Positions 55,219-64,000 of a stretch of 64,000 nt of DNA are shown here, in pieces. The notes under the pieces were generated by a model, which was not told the origin of the DNA, did not search any database, and worked only from the letters and a program-made list of their open reading frames with translations. Source of the DNA: Oleispirillum sp965228165 (lineage in GTDB: Bacteria; Pseudomonadota; Alphaproteobacteria; Rhodospirillales; Rhodospirillaceae); the NCBI GenBank assembly GCA_965228165.1, contig CBDDHB010000003.1, positions 1,860,001 through 1,924,000 of the forward strand. Direction: 5' to 3'. Within the stretch, counting starts at the first letter, position 1; each line of letters opens with the position of its first letter. The position numbers and the translations under genes are program-made.

Positions 55219-57293
55219 CCGGTCAATTGTTGCTTGAACTCCTCTCCGAGGAAATCCCCGCCCGCATGCAGGCGCGCGCCGCCGAGGATCTGTGCCGCCT
55301 GGTCGGCGAGGCCCTGGCCGCGCAGGGATTGGTTCCCGCCGCCGCCAAGGCCTTCGCCACGCCGCGCCGGTTGTGTCTGGTGCTCGATGGCCTGCCGCTC
55401 GCCCAGCCCGACGTCTCCGAGGAACGGCGCGGCCCGAAGGTCGGCGCTCCGGCGCAGGCGCTGGACGGGTTCCTGAAGGCCAACGGCGTGACCCTGGCCG
55501 ACCTTGCCGAGCGCGACACCCCGAAGGGCCGCTTCTATTTCCTCGACGTCGCGAAGAAGGGCCGCGCCACCGCCCTGGTTCTGGCCGAGCTTCTGCCCGA
55601 GGTTCTGGCGCGCTTTCCCTGGCCGAAGTCGATGCGCTGGGGCGACCGTCCGGAGCGTTGGGTGCGCCCGCTGGAAAGCATCCTCTGCCTGTTCGCGGGC
55701 GCGGTGGTGCGGTTCGCTTTCGCCGGGCGCGAGTCGGGCGACGCCAGCAAGGGGCATCGCTTCCTCGCCCCCGCCGTCTTCACGGTGGCGGACTTCGCCG
55801 ACTACGCGGATAAGCTGAAGGCGGCGAAGGTGATCCTCGATCCCGCCGAACGCCGTGCCCTGATCGCCGACCAGGCGGATCGCCTGGCCGCCGCGAAGGG
55901 GCTGTCGGTGTTGGCCGATCCCGGCCTGCTGGCCGAGGTGGCGGGGCTGGTGGAATGGCCGCTGGTGCTGATGGGCGGCATCGACGACGCCTTCATGAGC
56001 GTGCCGCGCGAGGTTCTGTCCACCTCGATGCGCTCCCATCAGAAGTATTTCTCCCTGGTCGATGCCAAGGGCGATCTCACGCCGCAGTTCCTGGTGGTCT
56101 CCAACATGCAGCCCGCCGACGGCGGGGCGCGTGTCGTCGCCGGTAACGAACGGGTGTTGCGGGCGCGTCTGTCCGATGCGCGCTTCTTCTGGGATACCGA
56201 TCGCGAGCATCGCTTGGACTCCCGCGTCGCCGCGTTGAAGGACCGCATCTTCCACGCCGCCCTGGGGTCGGTCCTGGATAAGGCGGGACGGATCGAGGCG
56301 TTGTCGCGCCGCATCGCCGCCGCCCTGGGCGCGGACGAGGCAAAGGCGGCGCGCGCCGCGCGCCTCGCCAAGGCCGACCTGTCCACCGCGATGGTCGGCG
56401 AATTTCCCGAATTGCAGGGGGTGATGGGCCGCTACTATGCGCTTCACGACGGCGAGGACGCCGCCGTCGCCCAGGCGGTGGCCGAGCATTACGCGCCGCA
56501 GGGGCCGAACGACGCCTGTCCGACCGCGCCGCTGTCGGTGGCGGTCGCGCTCGCCGACAAGATCGACGGTCTGGTCGGCTTCTTCGCCATCGACGAAAAG
56601 CCCACCGGCTCGCGCGATCCCTATGCCTTGCGCCGTGCCGCCCTGGGGGTCATCCGTCTGGTTCTGGACAACCGCCTGCGCCTCGCCCTGCGTCCGCTGT
56701 TCGCCGCCGCCCACTACCTGTACGCGGTGGCGGGGCTTCCCGACTTGCGTCCGCGCGACGCGGTGGTCGAGGAGTTGATCGACTTCCTCGCCGACCGGCT
56801 GAAAGTGCACTTGCGCGAGGAAGGGGTCGGCCACGACCTGATCTCGGCGGTGTTCGCGCGGGACAAGGATGATGACATCGTGCGCTTCCGCGCCCGGGTC
56901 GCCGCGCTGCAAGCTTTCCTTGGCGCCGAGGATGGGCGTAATCTGGTGGTCGCCTATCGCCGCGCCGCCAACATCGTGCGCATCGAGGAAAAGAAGGACG
57001 GAACCTCGTTCTCGGGCGATCCGGCTGCGGTCGATCTGGTCAGCCCGGAGGAAACCGCGCTGCACGCGGCGCTGGAACGGGCGATTCCGGACAGCCGCGC
57101 CGCCCTGGCGGCGGAGGACTTCGCCGCCGCGATGGCGGCTCTGGCCGCCCTGCGCGGTCCGGTGGACGCGTTCTTCGAAAAGGTCACGGTCAACGCCGAC
57201 GATCCGAAGCTGCGCGTCAACCGCCTGCGGTTGCTGTCGCGCATCGGCGCGGCGATGGAATGCGTGGCGGATTTCTCGCGTCTGGAAGGGTAG
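55215..57293 (+). CDS. glyS: Glycine-tRNA ligase beta subunit
   Basis: 692 residues, the normal size. Starts LLLELLSEEIPARMQ. Family segments: FPWPKSMRWGDRPERWVRPL near residue 135, MRSHQKYFSLVD near 270, VVAGNERVLRARLSDARFFW near 305, LADKIDGLVGFF near 445. C-terminal DALR-like anticodon-binding region (AFFEKVTVN-type DAFFEKVTVNADDPKLRVNR) near 650. Translationally coupled to glyQ. Confidence 0.98.
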   Translation: MTGQLLLELLSEEIPARMQARAAEDLCRLVGEALAAQGLVPAAAKAFATPRRLCLVLDGLPLAQPDVSEERRGPKVGAPAQALDGFLKANGVTLADLAERDTPKGRFYFLDVAKKGRATALVLAELLPEVLARFPWPKSMRWGDRPERWVRPLESILCLFAGAVVRFAFAGRESGDASKGHRFLAPAVFTVADFADYADKLKAAKVILDPAERRALIADQADRLAAAKGLSVLADPGLLAEVAGLVEWPLVLMGGIDDAFMSVPREVLSTSMRSHQKYFSLVDAKGDLTPQFLVVSNMQPADGGARVVAGNERVLRARLSDARFFWDTDREHRLDSRVAALKDRIFHAALGSVLDKAGRIEALSRRIAAALGADEAKAARAARLAKADLSTAMVGEFPELQGVMGRYYALHDGEDAAVAQAVAEHYAPQGPNDACPTAPLSVAVALADKIDGLVGFFAIDEKPTGSRDPYALRRAALGVIRLVLDNRLRLALRPLFAAAHYLYAVAGLPDLRPRDAVVEELIDFLADRLKVHLREEGVGHDLISAVFARDKDDDIVRFRARVAALQAFLGAEDGRNLVVAYRRAANIVRIEEKKDGTSFSGDPAAVDLVSPEETALHAALERAIPDSRAALAAEDFAAAMAALAALRGPVDAFFEKVTVNADDPKLRVNRLRLLSRIGAAMECVADFSRLEG

Positions 57294-57406
57294 GGCGGGG
57301 AAACGCCATTCGGGAGGAGCGGCCGCCCCCGTCTGTTTCGGGGAGCGGGCCGCGGCACAACGCCGCCGCCGGGACCAACCGGGACGGATACGAAGAGGAA
57401 CGGACC

Positions 57407-60079
57407 ATGACCAAGTGGGTGTACACCTTCGGGGACGGGAAGGCCGAGGGCAGCGCCGACATGCGCGACCTTCTCGGCGGAAAGGGCGCCAATCTGGCGG
57501 AAATGAGCCGCATCGGCGTGCCGGTTCCGCCGGGTTTCACGATTTCCACCGAGGTCTGTACCTTCTATTACACCAACGGCAACACCTATCCGGAGGTGAT
57601 GACCGGGCAGGTGGACGCGGCGCTGGCCGGGGTCGAGGCGACGATCGGCGCCGGGTTCGGCGATCCGGCCAATCCGTTGCTGGTCTCGGTGCGGTCCGGC
57701 GCGCGGGCCTCGATGCCCGGGATGATGGACACCGTGCTCAATCTCGGCCTCAACGACGTCACCGTCGAGGGCCTGGCGAAGCGCGCCAGTGACGAACGCT
57801 TCGCCTTCGACAGCTATCGCCGCTTCATCCAGATGTATTCCGATGTTGTTCTGGGGGTGGAACACCACCTGTTCGAGGACATCCTGGACGAGGCCAAGCG
57901 CGACGCCGGGGTGTCGCAGGACACCCAGCTGTCCGCCGCCGACTGGCGCGGCATCGTCGAACGCTACAAGGATCTGGTCGAGCGCGAACTTGGCAAGCCC
58001 TTCCCGCAGGACGTCAAGGATCAGTTGTGGGGCGCCATCGGCGCGGTGTTCGGCTCCTGGATGAACCAGCGCGCCATCACCTATCGCCGTCTGCACAACA
58101 TTCCGGAAAGCTGGGGCACCGCCGTCACCGTGCAGTCGATGGTGTTCGGCAACATGGGCGACGACTGCGCAACCGGCGTCGCCTTCTCGCGCGATCCCTC
58201 GACCGGCGAGAACGCCTTCTATGGCGAGTATCTGGTCAACGCCCAGGGCGAGGACGTGGTGGCGGGCATCCGCACGCCGCAGCACCTGACGATCAAGGGC
58301 AAGGACAAGCACGGCTCTCCCCTGCCCGCGATGGAAGAGGTGATGCCCTCGCTGTTCGCCGATCTGGTGAAGATCCGCAACATCCTGGAAGCCCACTACC
58401 GCGACATGCAGGATATGGAATTCACCATCCAGCAGAACAAGCTGTGGATGCTGCAAACCCGCAACGGCAAGCGCACCGTGCGCGCCGCGGTGAAGATCGC
58501 GGTGGACATGGTGGCGGAAGGCCTGCTGTCGAAGGAAGACGCGATCCTGCGGGTCGATCCGCAGCAGTTGGACCAGTTGCTGCATCCGACCCTCGGCCCC
58601 AAGGCGAAGCGCACCGTCATCGCCAAGGGGCTGCCCGCGTCGCCGGGCGCCGCGGCGGGCCGGGTGGTGTTCACCGCCGACGAGGCCGAGGTCTGGGCGA
58701 AGCGCGGCGAAAAGGTGATCCTGGCGCGCCAGGAGACCAGCCCCGAGGACATCGGCGGCATGCACGTTTCGGAAGGCGTGCTGACGACGCGCGGCGGCAT
58801 GACCTCGCACGCCGCGGTGGTGGCGCGCGGCATGGGCACCCCTTGCGTCGCCGGGGCGGGCGAAATCCGCGTCGATGCGCGGGCGCGCGAGATGCGGGTG
58901 CGCAACGTGGTGATCAAGGAAGGCGACCTGATCACCCTCGACGGTTCCACCGGCGAGGTGATGCTGGGCGAGGTGCCGACGGTGCAGCCGGAAATGACCG
59001 GCGACTTCGCCATCCTGATGGGCTGGGTGGACGAGGTGCGCACGATGAAGGTGCGGGCCAACGCCGAAACCCCGCTCGACGCCGCCACCGCGCGGAAATT
59101 CGGGGCGGAGGGGATCGGCCTGTGCCGCACCGAACACATGTTCTTCGACCCGAAGCGGATCATCTCGATGCGCGAGATGATCCTGGCGCGCAACGAAATC
59201 GGCCGCCGCGCCGCCCTGGACAAGCTGCTGCCCTATCAGCGTCAGGATTTCGTCGATCTGTTCACCATCATGAAGGGGCTGCCGGTGACGGTGCGCCTTC
59301 TCGACCCGCCGCTGCACGAATTCCTTCCCAGCACCGAGGATGAGCAGCGGGAGGTGGCGGAAGCCTCGGGCGTCGATCTCGGCATGGTCAAGGCCGCGGT
59401 CGGCATGCTGCACGAAAGCAATCCGATGCTCGGCCATCGCGGCTGCCGCCTGGGCGTCACCTATCCGGAAATCTATGAGATGCAGGCCCGCGCCATCCTG
59501 GAGGCGGCGGTGCAGGTGTCCAAGGCCACCGGCGAAAGCGTGGTGCCGGAAATCATGATTCCGCTGGTGATGGGCCGGATCGAACTCGACATGATGAAGG
59601 CGGTGATCGACACCGTGGCGAAGGAGGTCTTCGCCGCCGCCGGGATGACCCTGACCTATCAGGTCGGCACGATGATCGAACTGCCGCGCGCCGCCCTGCG
59701 CGCCGGGGACATCGCCAAGACCGCCGAATTCTTCAGCTTCGGCACCAACGACCTGACCCAGACGACGATGGGGATGTCGCGCGACGACGCCGGCAACTTC
59801 CTGGAGATCTATCGCCAGAAGGGGGTGGTCGAGGCCGATCCCTTCGCCACCCTGGACCAGGAAGGCGTCGGCGAACTGATTCGGATCGCCGCCGAACGCG
59901 GCCGCGCCGTCCGCCCGGGGATCAAGCTTGGCATCTGCGGCGAGCATGGCGGCGATCCGGCCTCGGTGGCGTTCTGCCAGTCGGTCGGGCTGACCTATGT
60001 CTCGTGCTCGCCCTATCGGGTGCCGATCGCCCGTCTGGCGGCGGCGCAGGTGGCCTTGAGGCAGCGTCGCGGCAAATAA
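57407..60079 (+). CDS. ppdK: Pyruvate, phosphate dikinase
   Basis: 890 residues from ATG 57407 (MTKWVYTFGDGKAEG), with GAAGAGGAACGG upstream; a longer in-frame extension has no family similarity. Interconverts pyruvate + ATP + Pi and PEP + AMP + PPi. ATP-grasp region: LLGGKGANLAEMSRIGVPVP near residue 22 and SVRSGARASMPGMMDTVLNL near 95. Swivelling His in GGMTSHAAVVARGMGTPCV near 455. PEP-binding barrel with GICGEHGGDPASV near 840 and the catalytic Cys in it. Supports gluconeogenesis, which fits the glpX/fba/tkt set elsewhere in the window. Lies downstream of glyS after 113 bases. Confidence 0.98.
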   Translation: MTKWVYTFGDGKAEGSADMRDLLGGKGANLAEMSRIGVPVPPGFTISTEVCTFYYTNGNTYPEVMTGQVDAALAGVEATIGAGFGDPANPLLVSVRSGARASMPGMMDTVLNLGLNDVTVEGLAKRASDERFAFDSYRRFIQMYSDVVLGVEHHLFEDILDEAKRDAGVSQDTQLSAADWRGIVERYKDLVERELGKPFPQDVKDQLWGAIGAVFGSWMNQRAITYRRLHNIPESWGTAVTVQSMVFGNMGDDCATGVAFSRDPSTGENAFYGEYLVNAQGEDVVAGIRTPQHLTIKGKDKHGSPLPAMEEVMPSLFADLVKIRNILEAHYRDMQDMEFTIQQNKLWMLQTRNGKRTVRAAVKIAVDMVAEGLLSKEDAILRVDPQQLDQLLHPTLGPKAKRTVIAKGLPASPGAAAGRVVFTADEAEVWAKRGEKVILARQETSPEDIGGMHVSEGVLTTRGGMTSHAAVVARGMGTPCVAGAGEIRVDARAREMRVRNVVIKEGDLITLDGSTGEVMLGEVPTVQPEMTGDFAILMGWVDEVRTMKVRANAETPLDAATARKFGAEGIGLCRTEHMFFDPKRIISMREMILARNEIGRRAALDKLLPYQRQDFVDLFTIMKGLPVTVRLLDPPLHEFLPSTEDEQREVAEASGVDLGMVKAAVGMLHESNPMLGHRGCRLGVTYPEIYEMQARAILEAAVQVSKATGESVVPEIMIPLVMGRIELDMMKAVIDTVAKEVFAAAGMTLTYQVGTMIELPRAALRAGDIAKTAEFFSFGTNDLTQTTMGMSRDDAGNFLEIYRQKGVVEADPFATLDQEGVGELIRIAAERGRAVRPGIKLGICGEHGGDPASVAFCQSVGLTYVSCSPYRVPIARLAAAQVALRQRRGK

Positions 60080-60100
60080 TCACGCATCGTGGACGAATCC

Positions 60101-60136
60101 GGCGCGCGGGGGGGGCGACCTTCGCGCGCCGTTTTC
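60101..60136 (+). terminator. Terminator after ppdK
   Basis: An 8-bp stem GGCGCGCG with CGCGCGCC, a 14-base loop with a G-run, then GTTTTC. Confidence 0.78.
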
Positions 60137-60183
60137 ATGGGGGGTGGTTCCACTCGGGCGGGATATGCTCTACTCTGCGCCCC

Positions 60184-61107
60184 ATGACCCAGGTTTCCTA
60201 CATCGTCGCCGTCGATAATCAATGTTCTTGCCTGGACGCCCTGCTGAAGGGCCTGCGCGGTCAGGAAGGGGATTTTTCGCGCGAATTCGTCTTCGTTGAC
60301 GACGGTTCGGACGACGGCTCGTTCGACGCGCTGATCGCCAGGACCCGATGCTGGCCGCGCACCCTTCTGATCCAGCAGCGCCGCCAGGGACCGACGGCGG
60401 CGGCGCTGACCGGCGCCAAGGCGGCGACCGGCGATGTCTGGCTGTTCCTGGATGGCGACGCGGTGCCGTCGCCGTGGGCGACGCGGACGTTGCTGGCGGC
60501 GCTGCGCGACGGCGAACTCGACATGATCCTGGCCGCCCAGGCGACGGCGGAAACGCCCGGAGATTTCGATTTCGGCGCGCCCCCCGAAGCGCTGGAGGCG
60601 TCGCCGCTGGCGGATGCCGCCCACGCCCTGCTGGCGTCGCCGCGTCCGTATCGCGCCCGGATGATGATGCGCCGCGCCCTGTTCCGCGATCCCGGTTTCT
60701 TCGCCGCCGGGGTCTATCTGCCGGATTTCGCGCCGCCGCTGCATGCCGCCCTGAAGGGGCGCGTCGGCATCGTCGATGCGCCGCTGTTCGCGGTTCCGCC
60801 GGACGCCCCCAGTCGGACGCGGCGCGCCGACGGACAGGCGGAGCACGATTTTTCCGCCTCCGTCGCCGCCTTCGTCGCGGCGCACCCCGAGCTTTCCGCC
60901 CGCTGTCGCCGCGTCGCCCTGGCGGGCGCGGCGCGGCGCGCCCTGCGACAGGCGCGCGTCCGCCGCCGCGCGGGTTTGACGGCGCGGTTTTTCTGGCTGT
61001 ATATCAAGGCGCTTCTGGGCGTGCCGACGGATGTCGCGGCGGCCCTGACCGATAGCCTGTCGGCCTGGGACGACGCGCCGATCCGCCGTCCCGCCGCCAA
61101 AACCTGA
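60184..61107 (+). CDS. Glycosyltransferase family 2 protein
   Basis: 307 residues from ATG 60184. GT-A fold: N terminus SYIVAVDNQCSCLDALLKGL, nucleotide-sugar segment FVFVDDGSDDGSFDAL near residue 38, RRQGPTAAALTGAKAATGD near 70, metal-binding FLDGDAVPSPWATR (DxD-like DGD) near 92. The C-terminal half is Arg-rich with a hydrophobic segment (RFFWLYIKALLGVP), perhaps membrane-associated. First of four glycosyltransferase genes, probably for lipopolysaccharide or capsule. Confidence 0.88.
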   Translation: MTQVSYIVAVDNQCSCLDALLKGLRGQEGDFSREFVFVDDGSDDGSFDALIARTRCWPRTLLIQQRRQGPTAAALTGAKAATGDVWLFLDGDAVPSPWATRTLLAALRDGELDMILAAQATAETPGDFDFGAPPEALEASPLADAAHALLASPRPYRARMMMRRALFRDPGFFAAGVYLPDFAPPLHAALKGRVGIVDAPLFAVPPDAPSRTRRADGQAEHDFSASVAAFVAAHPELSARCRRVALAGAARRALRQARVRRRAGLTARFFWLYIKALLGVPTDVAAALTDSLSAWDDAPIRRPAAKT

Positions 61108-61116
61108 AAGACCGTC

Positions 61117-62076
61117 GTGCCGAACCGGATTCTCTTCGTCACCTCGACCCGCATCGGCGACGCCGTCCTCTCCTCGGGGGTGTTGTCGCATCTGGTCGAA
61201 TCCCGGCCCGACGCCCGCTTCACCGTCGCCTGCGGCGCGGTCGCCGCGTCGCTGTTCGCCGGAGTGCCGCGCCTGGAGCGGGTGATCCCGATGGTCAAGG
61301 GGCGTTACGCCTCCCACTGGCTGAGCCTGTGGGCCGAGATCGCCACCACCCGCTGGGACACGGTGGTCGATCTGCGCCGCTCGGCGCTCGCCTGGACGGT
61401 GTGCGCGAAGCACCGGATTCGTCCGTCCAAGCCCGTGGGGACCTGCCATCGGGTGGTGGAGAACGCCCGCGTTCTCGGCCTCGATCCGCCGCCCCCGCCG
61501 AAGCTCTGGACATTGCCCCGCCACGACGCGGCGGCGGCGGGTCTGATTCCGCCGGGCGGGCCGGTGTTGGCGGTGGGGCCCACCGCCAACTGGCGCGGCA
61601 AGACCTGGCGGATCGAACGCTTCGTCGAACTGGTGGAACGCCTGACCGCGCCCGGCGCGCGGTTCGCGGCGGCGCGGGTCGCGGTGTTCACCGCGCCGGG
61701 GGAGGAAGCGGCGGCGCGCCCGCTGCTCGACTCCCTGCCGCCGGATCGCCGCCTGCCGGTGGTCGGCGAAACCGACCTTCTGACGGTGTTCGCCGCCTTG
61801 AAGCGTTGCGATTTCTATGTCGGTAACGATTCCGGACTGATGCATCTGGCGGCGACGGCGGGGATTCCGACCCTGGGGCTGTTCGGCCCCAGCCACGACG
61901 CCCTGTATGCCCCCTGGGGGGAGCGTTGCGCGGTGGCGCGCACCGCCCTGGCCTACGACCAGCTGGTCGGCGGACCGGGCTATGACCACCGCGCCACCGA
62001 CACCCTGATGGACAGCCTGACGGTGGAGGCGGCGCACGCCGCCGCCCTCGCCTTGATTTCCGGAGGCCCGCGATGA
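61117..62076 (+). CDS. Glycosyltransferase family 9 (heptosyltransferase-like)
   Basis: 319 residues from GTG 61117, nine bases after the previous stop. N terminus ILFVTSTRIGDAVLSSGVLSHL is the GT9 signature; later TANWRGKTWRIERFVELV near residue 150 and the donor-binding VGNDSGLMHLAATAGIPTLGLFGPS near 237. Typically adds heptose to the lipopolysaccharide inner core on the cytoplasmic face. Acceptor unknown. Overlaps the next gene by 4 bases (ATGA). Confidence 0.92.
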   Translation: MPNRILFVTSTRIGDAVLSSGVLSHLVESRPDARFTVACGAVAASLFAGVPRLERVIPMVKGRYASHWLSLWAEIATTRWDTVVDLRRSALAWTVCAKHRIRPSKPVGTCHRVVENARVLGLDPPPPPKLWTLPRHDAAAAGLIPPGGPVLAVGPTANWRGKTWRIERFVELVERLTAPGARFAAARVAVFTAPGEEAAARPLLDSLPPDRRLPVVGETDLLTVFAALKRCDFYVGNDSGLMHLAATAGIPTLGLFGPSHDALYAPWGERCAVARTALAYDQLVGGPGYDHRATDTLMDSLTVEAAHAAALALISGGPR

Positions 62077-62849
62077 CCCGTTTAAGCGCCCTGGTGGTGG
62101 TCCACGACGAGGAGAAAATCCTCGCCGCCTGTCTGGAGCGTCTGCGTTTCGCCGACGAACTGGTGGTGGTGCTGGACAAGTGCACCGACGGCAGCCGCGA
62201 CATCGCGCTGTCCTTCACCGACGAGGCCCTTCTGGTGGAAGGCCCCTGGGATCTGGAAGGCCCGCGCCGCAACGCCGGTCTGGCGGCGTGTTCCGGCGAC
62301 TGGATCGTCGAGATCGACGCCGACGAGCACGTTCCTCCGGAACTCGCCCAGGAAATTCGCGCGGTGATCGCGTCCTCCGACGCCGACTATCACGATCTGC
62401 CGGTGGACAACTACATCGGCGGCCATCGGGTGCGCCATGGATGGGGGGCGTCGTTCGGCACCTCGGCGGTGCCGCGCCTGTCGCGCAAGGGGGCGAAGGT
62501 GTGGGGCGAGCAGCGGGTGCATCCGGCGCTCGCCTGGAACGGGCGGAACGGCGGCAAGGCGGTGAAGGGGGCGACCCTGGTCAATCGCATCGATCATTAT
62601 GTCGATGACAGCATCAGCGACATGCTGCGCCGCCTCGACCGCTACTCCACGGCGCGCGCCAGGGATTTGCGCGGTAGTGGGGATTTGGGTAGTCTGGGCA
62701 ACAACGTGCGGCGTTTCTTCTCGCGCTTCTATAAGTGCTACGTCGGCCGCAAGGGCTATCGGGAAGGCGGCTGGGGAGTTCTGATCGCGTTGTGCGCCGG
62801 ACTCTATCCGTTGCTGTCGTACCTGAAGGCGACCCTGGAAGACGAATAA
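62073..62849 (+). CDS. Glycosyltransferase family 2 (WaaE/KdtX-like)
   Basis: 258 residues. Seen: LSALVVVHDEEKILAACLERL, ADELVVVLDKCTDGSRDIA near residue 30, GPRRNAGLAACSGDWIVEID then ADEHVPPELAQEI (metal site EIDADE) near 75, HGWGASFGTSAVPRLSRKG and EQRVHPAL near 145. Resembles WaaE/KdtX glucosyltransferases of the lipopolysaccharide core. Contains a hydrophobic C-terminal segment (VLIALCAGLYPLLSYL). Confidence 0.9.
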   Translation: MTRLSALVVVHDEEKILAACLERLRFADELVVVLDKCTDGSRDIALSFTDEALLVEGPWDLEGPRRNAGLAACSGDWIVEIDADEHVPPELAQEIRAVIASSDADYHDLPVDNYIGGHRVRHGWGASFGTSAVPRLSRKGAKVWGEQRVHPALAWNGRNGGKAVKGATLVNRIDHYVDDSISDMLRRLDRYSTARARDLRGSGDLGSLGNNVRRFFSRFYKCYVGRKGYREGGWGVLIALCAGLYPLLSYLKATLEDE

Positions 62850-62965
62850 TACCAACGCCAGCGATACGCGGGGGGCTCGAATCGGGCCCTTGACCGCAGG
62901 CGGCGCTGGTGGTGGGATGGCGCGGCGGTGGAAAAGTTTTCCACCCTCCGGAGGAAGGCGAAGGA

Positions 62966-64000
62966 ATGACGATACGGGTGTTGCAGGCGATGGCGGGAGC
63001 CGAGCAGGGCGGGGCCGAGGCGTTCTTCGAGCGTCTGGTGATCGCGCTGCACCGCGACGGTTTGCAGCAGAGCGTGCTGATCCGCCGCAACCCGGCGCGG
63101 GCGGAGCGCCTGCGCGCCGCCGGACTGACCCCGGTGGAGCTGCCCTTCGGCGGGGCGCTGGACTTTTCCACCAAGCGCGCCTTCGCCCGCGAAATCGCCC
63201 GCTTCAAGCCGCACCTGGCGATGACCTGGATGAACCGCGCCACATCGATGTGCCCGAAGGGGGATTTCACCCACGTGGCGCGCCTGGGCGGCTATTACGA
63301 CCTGAAATACTATCGTTCCTGCGATCATCTGATCGGCAATACCCCGGACATCGTCAATTATCTGGTGCGCGAGGGGTGGGCGGCGGATCGCGCCCACTAC
63401 GTGCCGAACTTCGTCGACGTCGATCCGGATGCGCCGCCGATGTCGCGCGCCGAACACTGGACTCCGCCCAATGCCCCCCTGGTGGTGGCGATGGGACGTC
63501 TGCACGAGAACAAGGCCTTCGATACCCTGATCAAGGCGATGGCGCGGGTGCCCAACGCCTATTTCTGGCTGGCGGGCGACGGGCCGGAGAAGGAATCTCT
63601 GGAAAAGCTGGCGCTGGCGGAAGGGATCAAGCCGCGCACCCGCTTTCTCGGCTGGCAGAAGGACGTCTCGCCGCTCTTGGCCGCCGCCGATCTGTTCGTC
63701 TGTCCGTCGCGGCACGAACCCCTGGGCAACGTGGTGCTGGAAGCCTGGGCGCGCGGCACGCCGGTGGTCGCCGCCGACGCGCAGGGTCCGGGCATGCTGA
63801 TCGATCACGGCCGCAACGGTCTTCTGGTGCCGGTGGACGATCTCGGCGCGATGGCCCAGGCGATCGCCTGGATGCTCGACAATCCGGAGGAGGCGGCGGC
63901 GATGGCGCAGGCGGGGCGCGAGGCCTTCGCCAAGGATTACAGTGCGCCGATCGTCATCTCCCGCTATCGTGCCTTTTTCGAACAGGTGGCTCCGGCGGTT
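62966..64000 (+). CDS. Glycosyltransferase family 4 protein, 3' partial
   Basis: 345 codons are visible from ATG 62966 (preceded by GGAGGAAGGCGAAGG), still open at the window end. GT-B fold: N terminus RVLQAMAGAEQGGAEAFFERL (glycine-rich acceptor loop), ILVRR-like LIRRNPARAERLRAAG, HYVPNFVDVDPDAPP near residue 152, VVAMGRLHENKAFDTLIKAM near 175, and the donor motif CPSRHEPLGNVVLEAWARGTPVVAA (E-x7-E) near 250. Typical WaaG/RfaG-like transferase. 116 bases after the preceding gene and on the same strand. Its function is probably lipopolysaccharide core or O-antigen assembly. Confidence 0.93.
   Translation, partial: MTIRVLQAMAGAEQGGAEAFFERLVIALHRDGLQQSVLIRRNPARAERLRAAGLTPVELPFGGALDFSTKRAFAREIARFKPHLAMTWMNRATSMCPKGDFTHVARLGGYYDLKYYRSCDHLIGNTPDIVNYLVREGWAADRAHYVPNFVDVDPDAPPMSRAEHWTPPNAPLVVAMGRLHENKAFDTLIKAMARVPNAYFWLAGDGPEKESLEKLALAEGIKPRTRFLGWQKDVSPLLAAADLFVCPSRHEPLGNVVLEAWARGTPVVAADAQGPGMLIDHGRNGLLVPVDDLGAMAQAIAWMLDNPEEAAAMAQAGREAFAKDYSAPIVISRYRAFFEQVAPAV

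Overview
The window is a GC-rich, gene-dense stretch of bacterial chromosome, most likely from an alphaproteobacterium of the Rhodospirillales (magnetospirillum-like). The basis is the combination of a TRAP transporter, the SerC/SerA pair of the alphaproteobacterial type, long PstC/PstA subunits, a DUF2336 protein, the ThrC/M16 peptidase pair, pyruvate phosphate dikinase and two-subunit GlyRS. This placement is inferred from gene content, not from a database match. I see no prophage, integrase, CRISPR array or rRNA operon. One tRNA (Pro, anticodon CGG) is present.

Layout. 1-3.8 kb: a catabolic-looking operon (TRAP dctQM, a DUF2848 protein, an amidase). 3.9-8.6 kb: CstA-type carbon-starvation transporter, then serC-serA with a candidate serC RNA motif. 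8.6-12.8 kb: a TPR/O-GlcNAc-transferase-like protein, a tartrate/D-malate dehydrogenase, modD. 12.9-18 kb: a LuxR-type response regulator, a PAS histidine kinase and a broken EAL-CBS-GGDEF gene. 18.4-22.5 kb: panD, rlmD, a Tat-exported metallophosphatase and an M23 peptidase. 22.5-28.3 kb: a Calvin/pentose-phosphate cluster on the minus strand (response regulator, glpX, tkt, fba, rpe). 28.7-39 kb: housekeeping genes (lipoprotein, ispH, thrB, rnhA, yqgE, cspA, M16 peptidase, thrC, M32 carboxypeptidase, elbB, ygjV-like). 39-44.5 kb: pstS-pstC-pstA-pstB-phoB. 44.6-48 kb: a sigma54 response regulator, apt, DUF2336. 48.4-51.7 kb: a TonB-dependent receptor convergent with an AraC regulator, in locally AT-richer DNA. 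52-60 kb: tRNA-Pro, ispB, a TrmN6-type methyltransferase, a small zinc-ribbon-like protein, glyQS, ppdK. 60-64 kb: four glycosyltransferases, the last running off the window.

The most striking property is the number of damaged genes. At least twelve reading frames that are otherwise well conserved carry a lesion. Most are single-base shifts, often in G or C runs of 4-8 (amidase, OGT-like, histidine kinase twice, M23 peptidase, pstA twice, araC), with others in ygjV and the response regulator. There are in-frame stops in cstA and the M23 gene. Three lesions are structural: a 491-bp exact direct repeat of part of rlmD replaces the 5' end of the EAL-GGDEF gene, a 22-bp tandem duplication removes the stop of glpX, and phoB has an internal deletion that takes out most of its DNA-binding domain, with phoU absent from its usual place. 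The homopolymer shifts look like sequencing or assembly error, because coding quality is intact on both sides. The structural lesions need separate explanations (real mutation or misassembly).

I do not find a clearly new multi-gene system. The best leads are the 491-bp duplication, the disabled Pho module, the response regulator without a phosphoacceptor Asp beside the Calvin-type genes, the candidate serC RNA, the TRAP-DUF2848-amidase operon, and the receptor/AraC pair with a G8 tract and a hexamer repeat.
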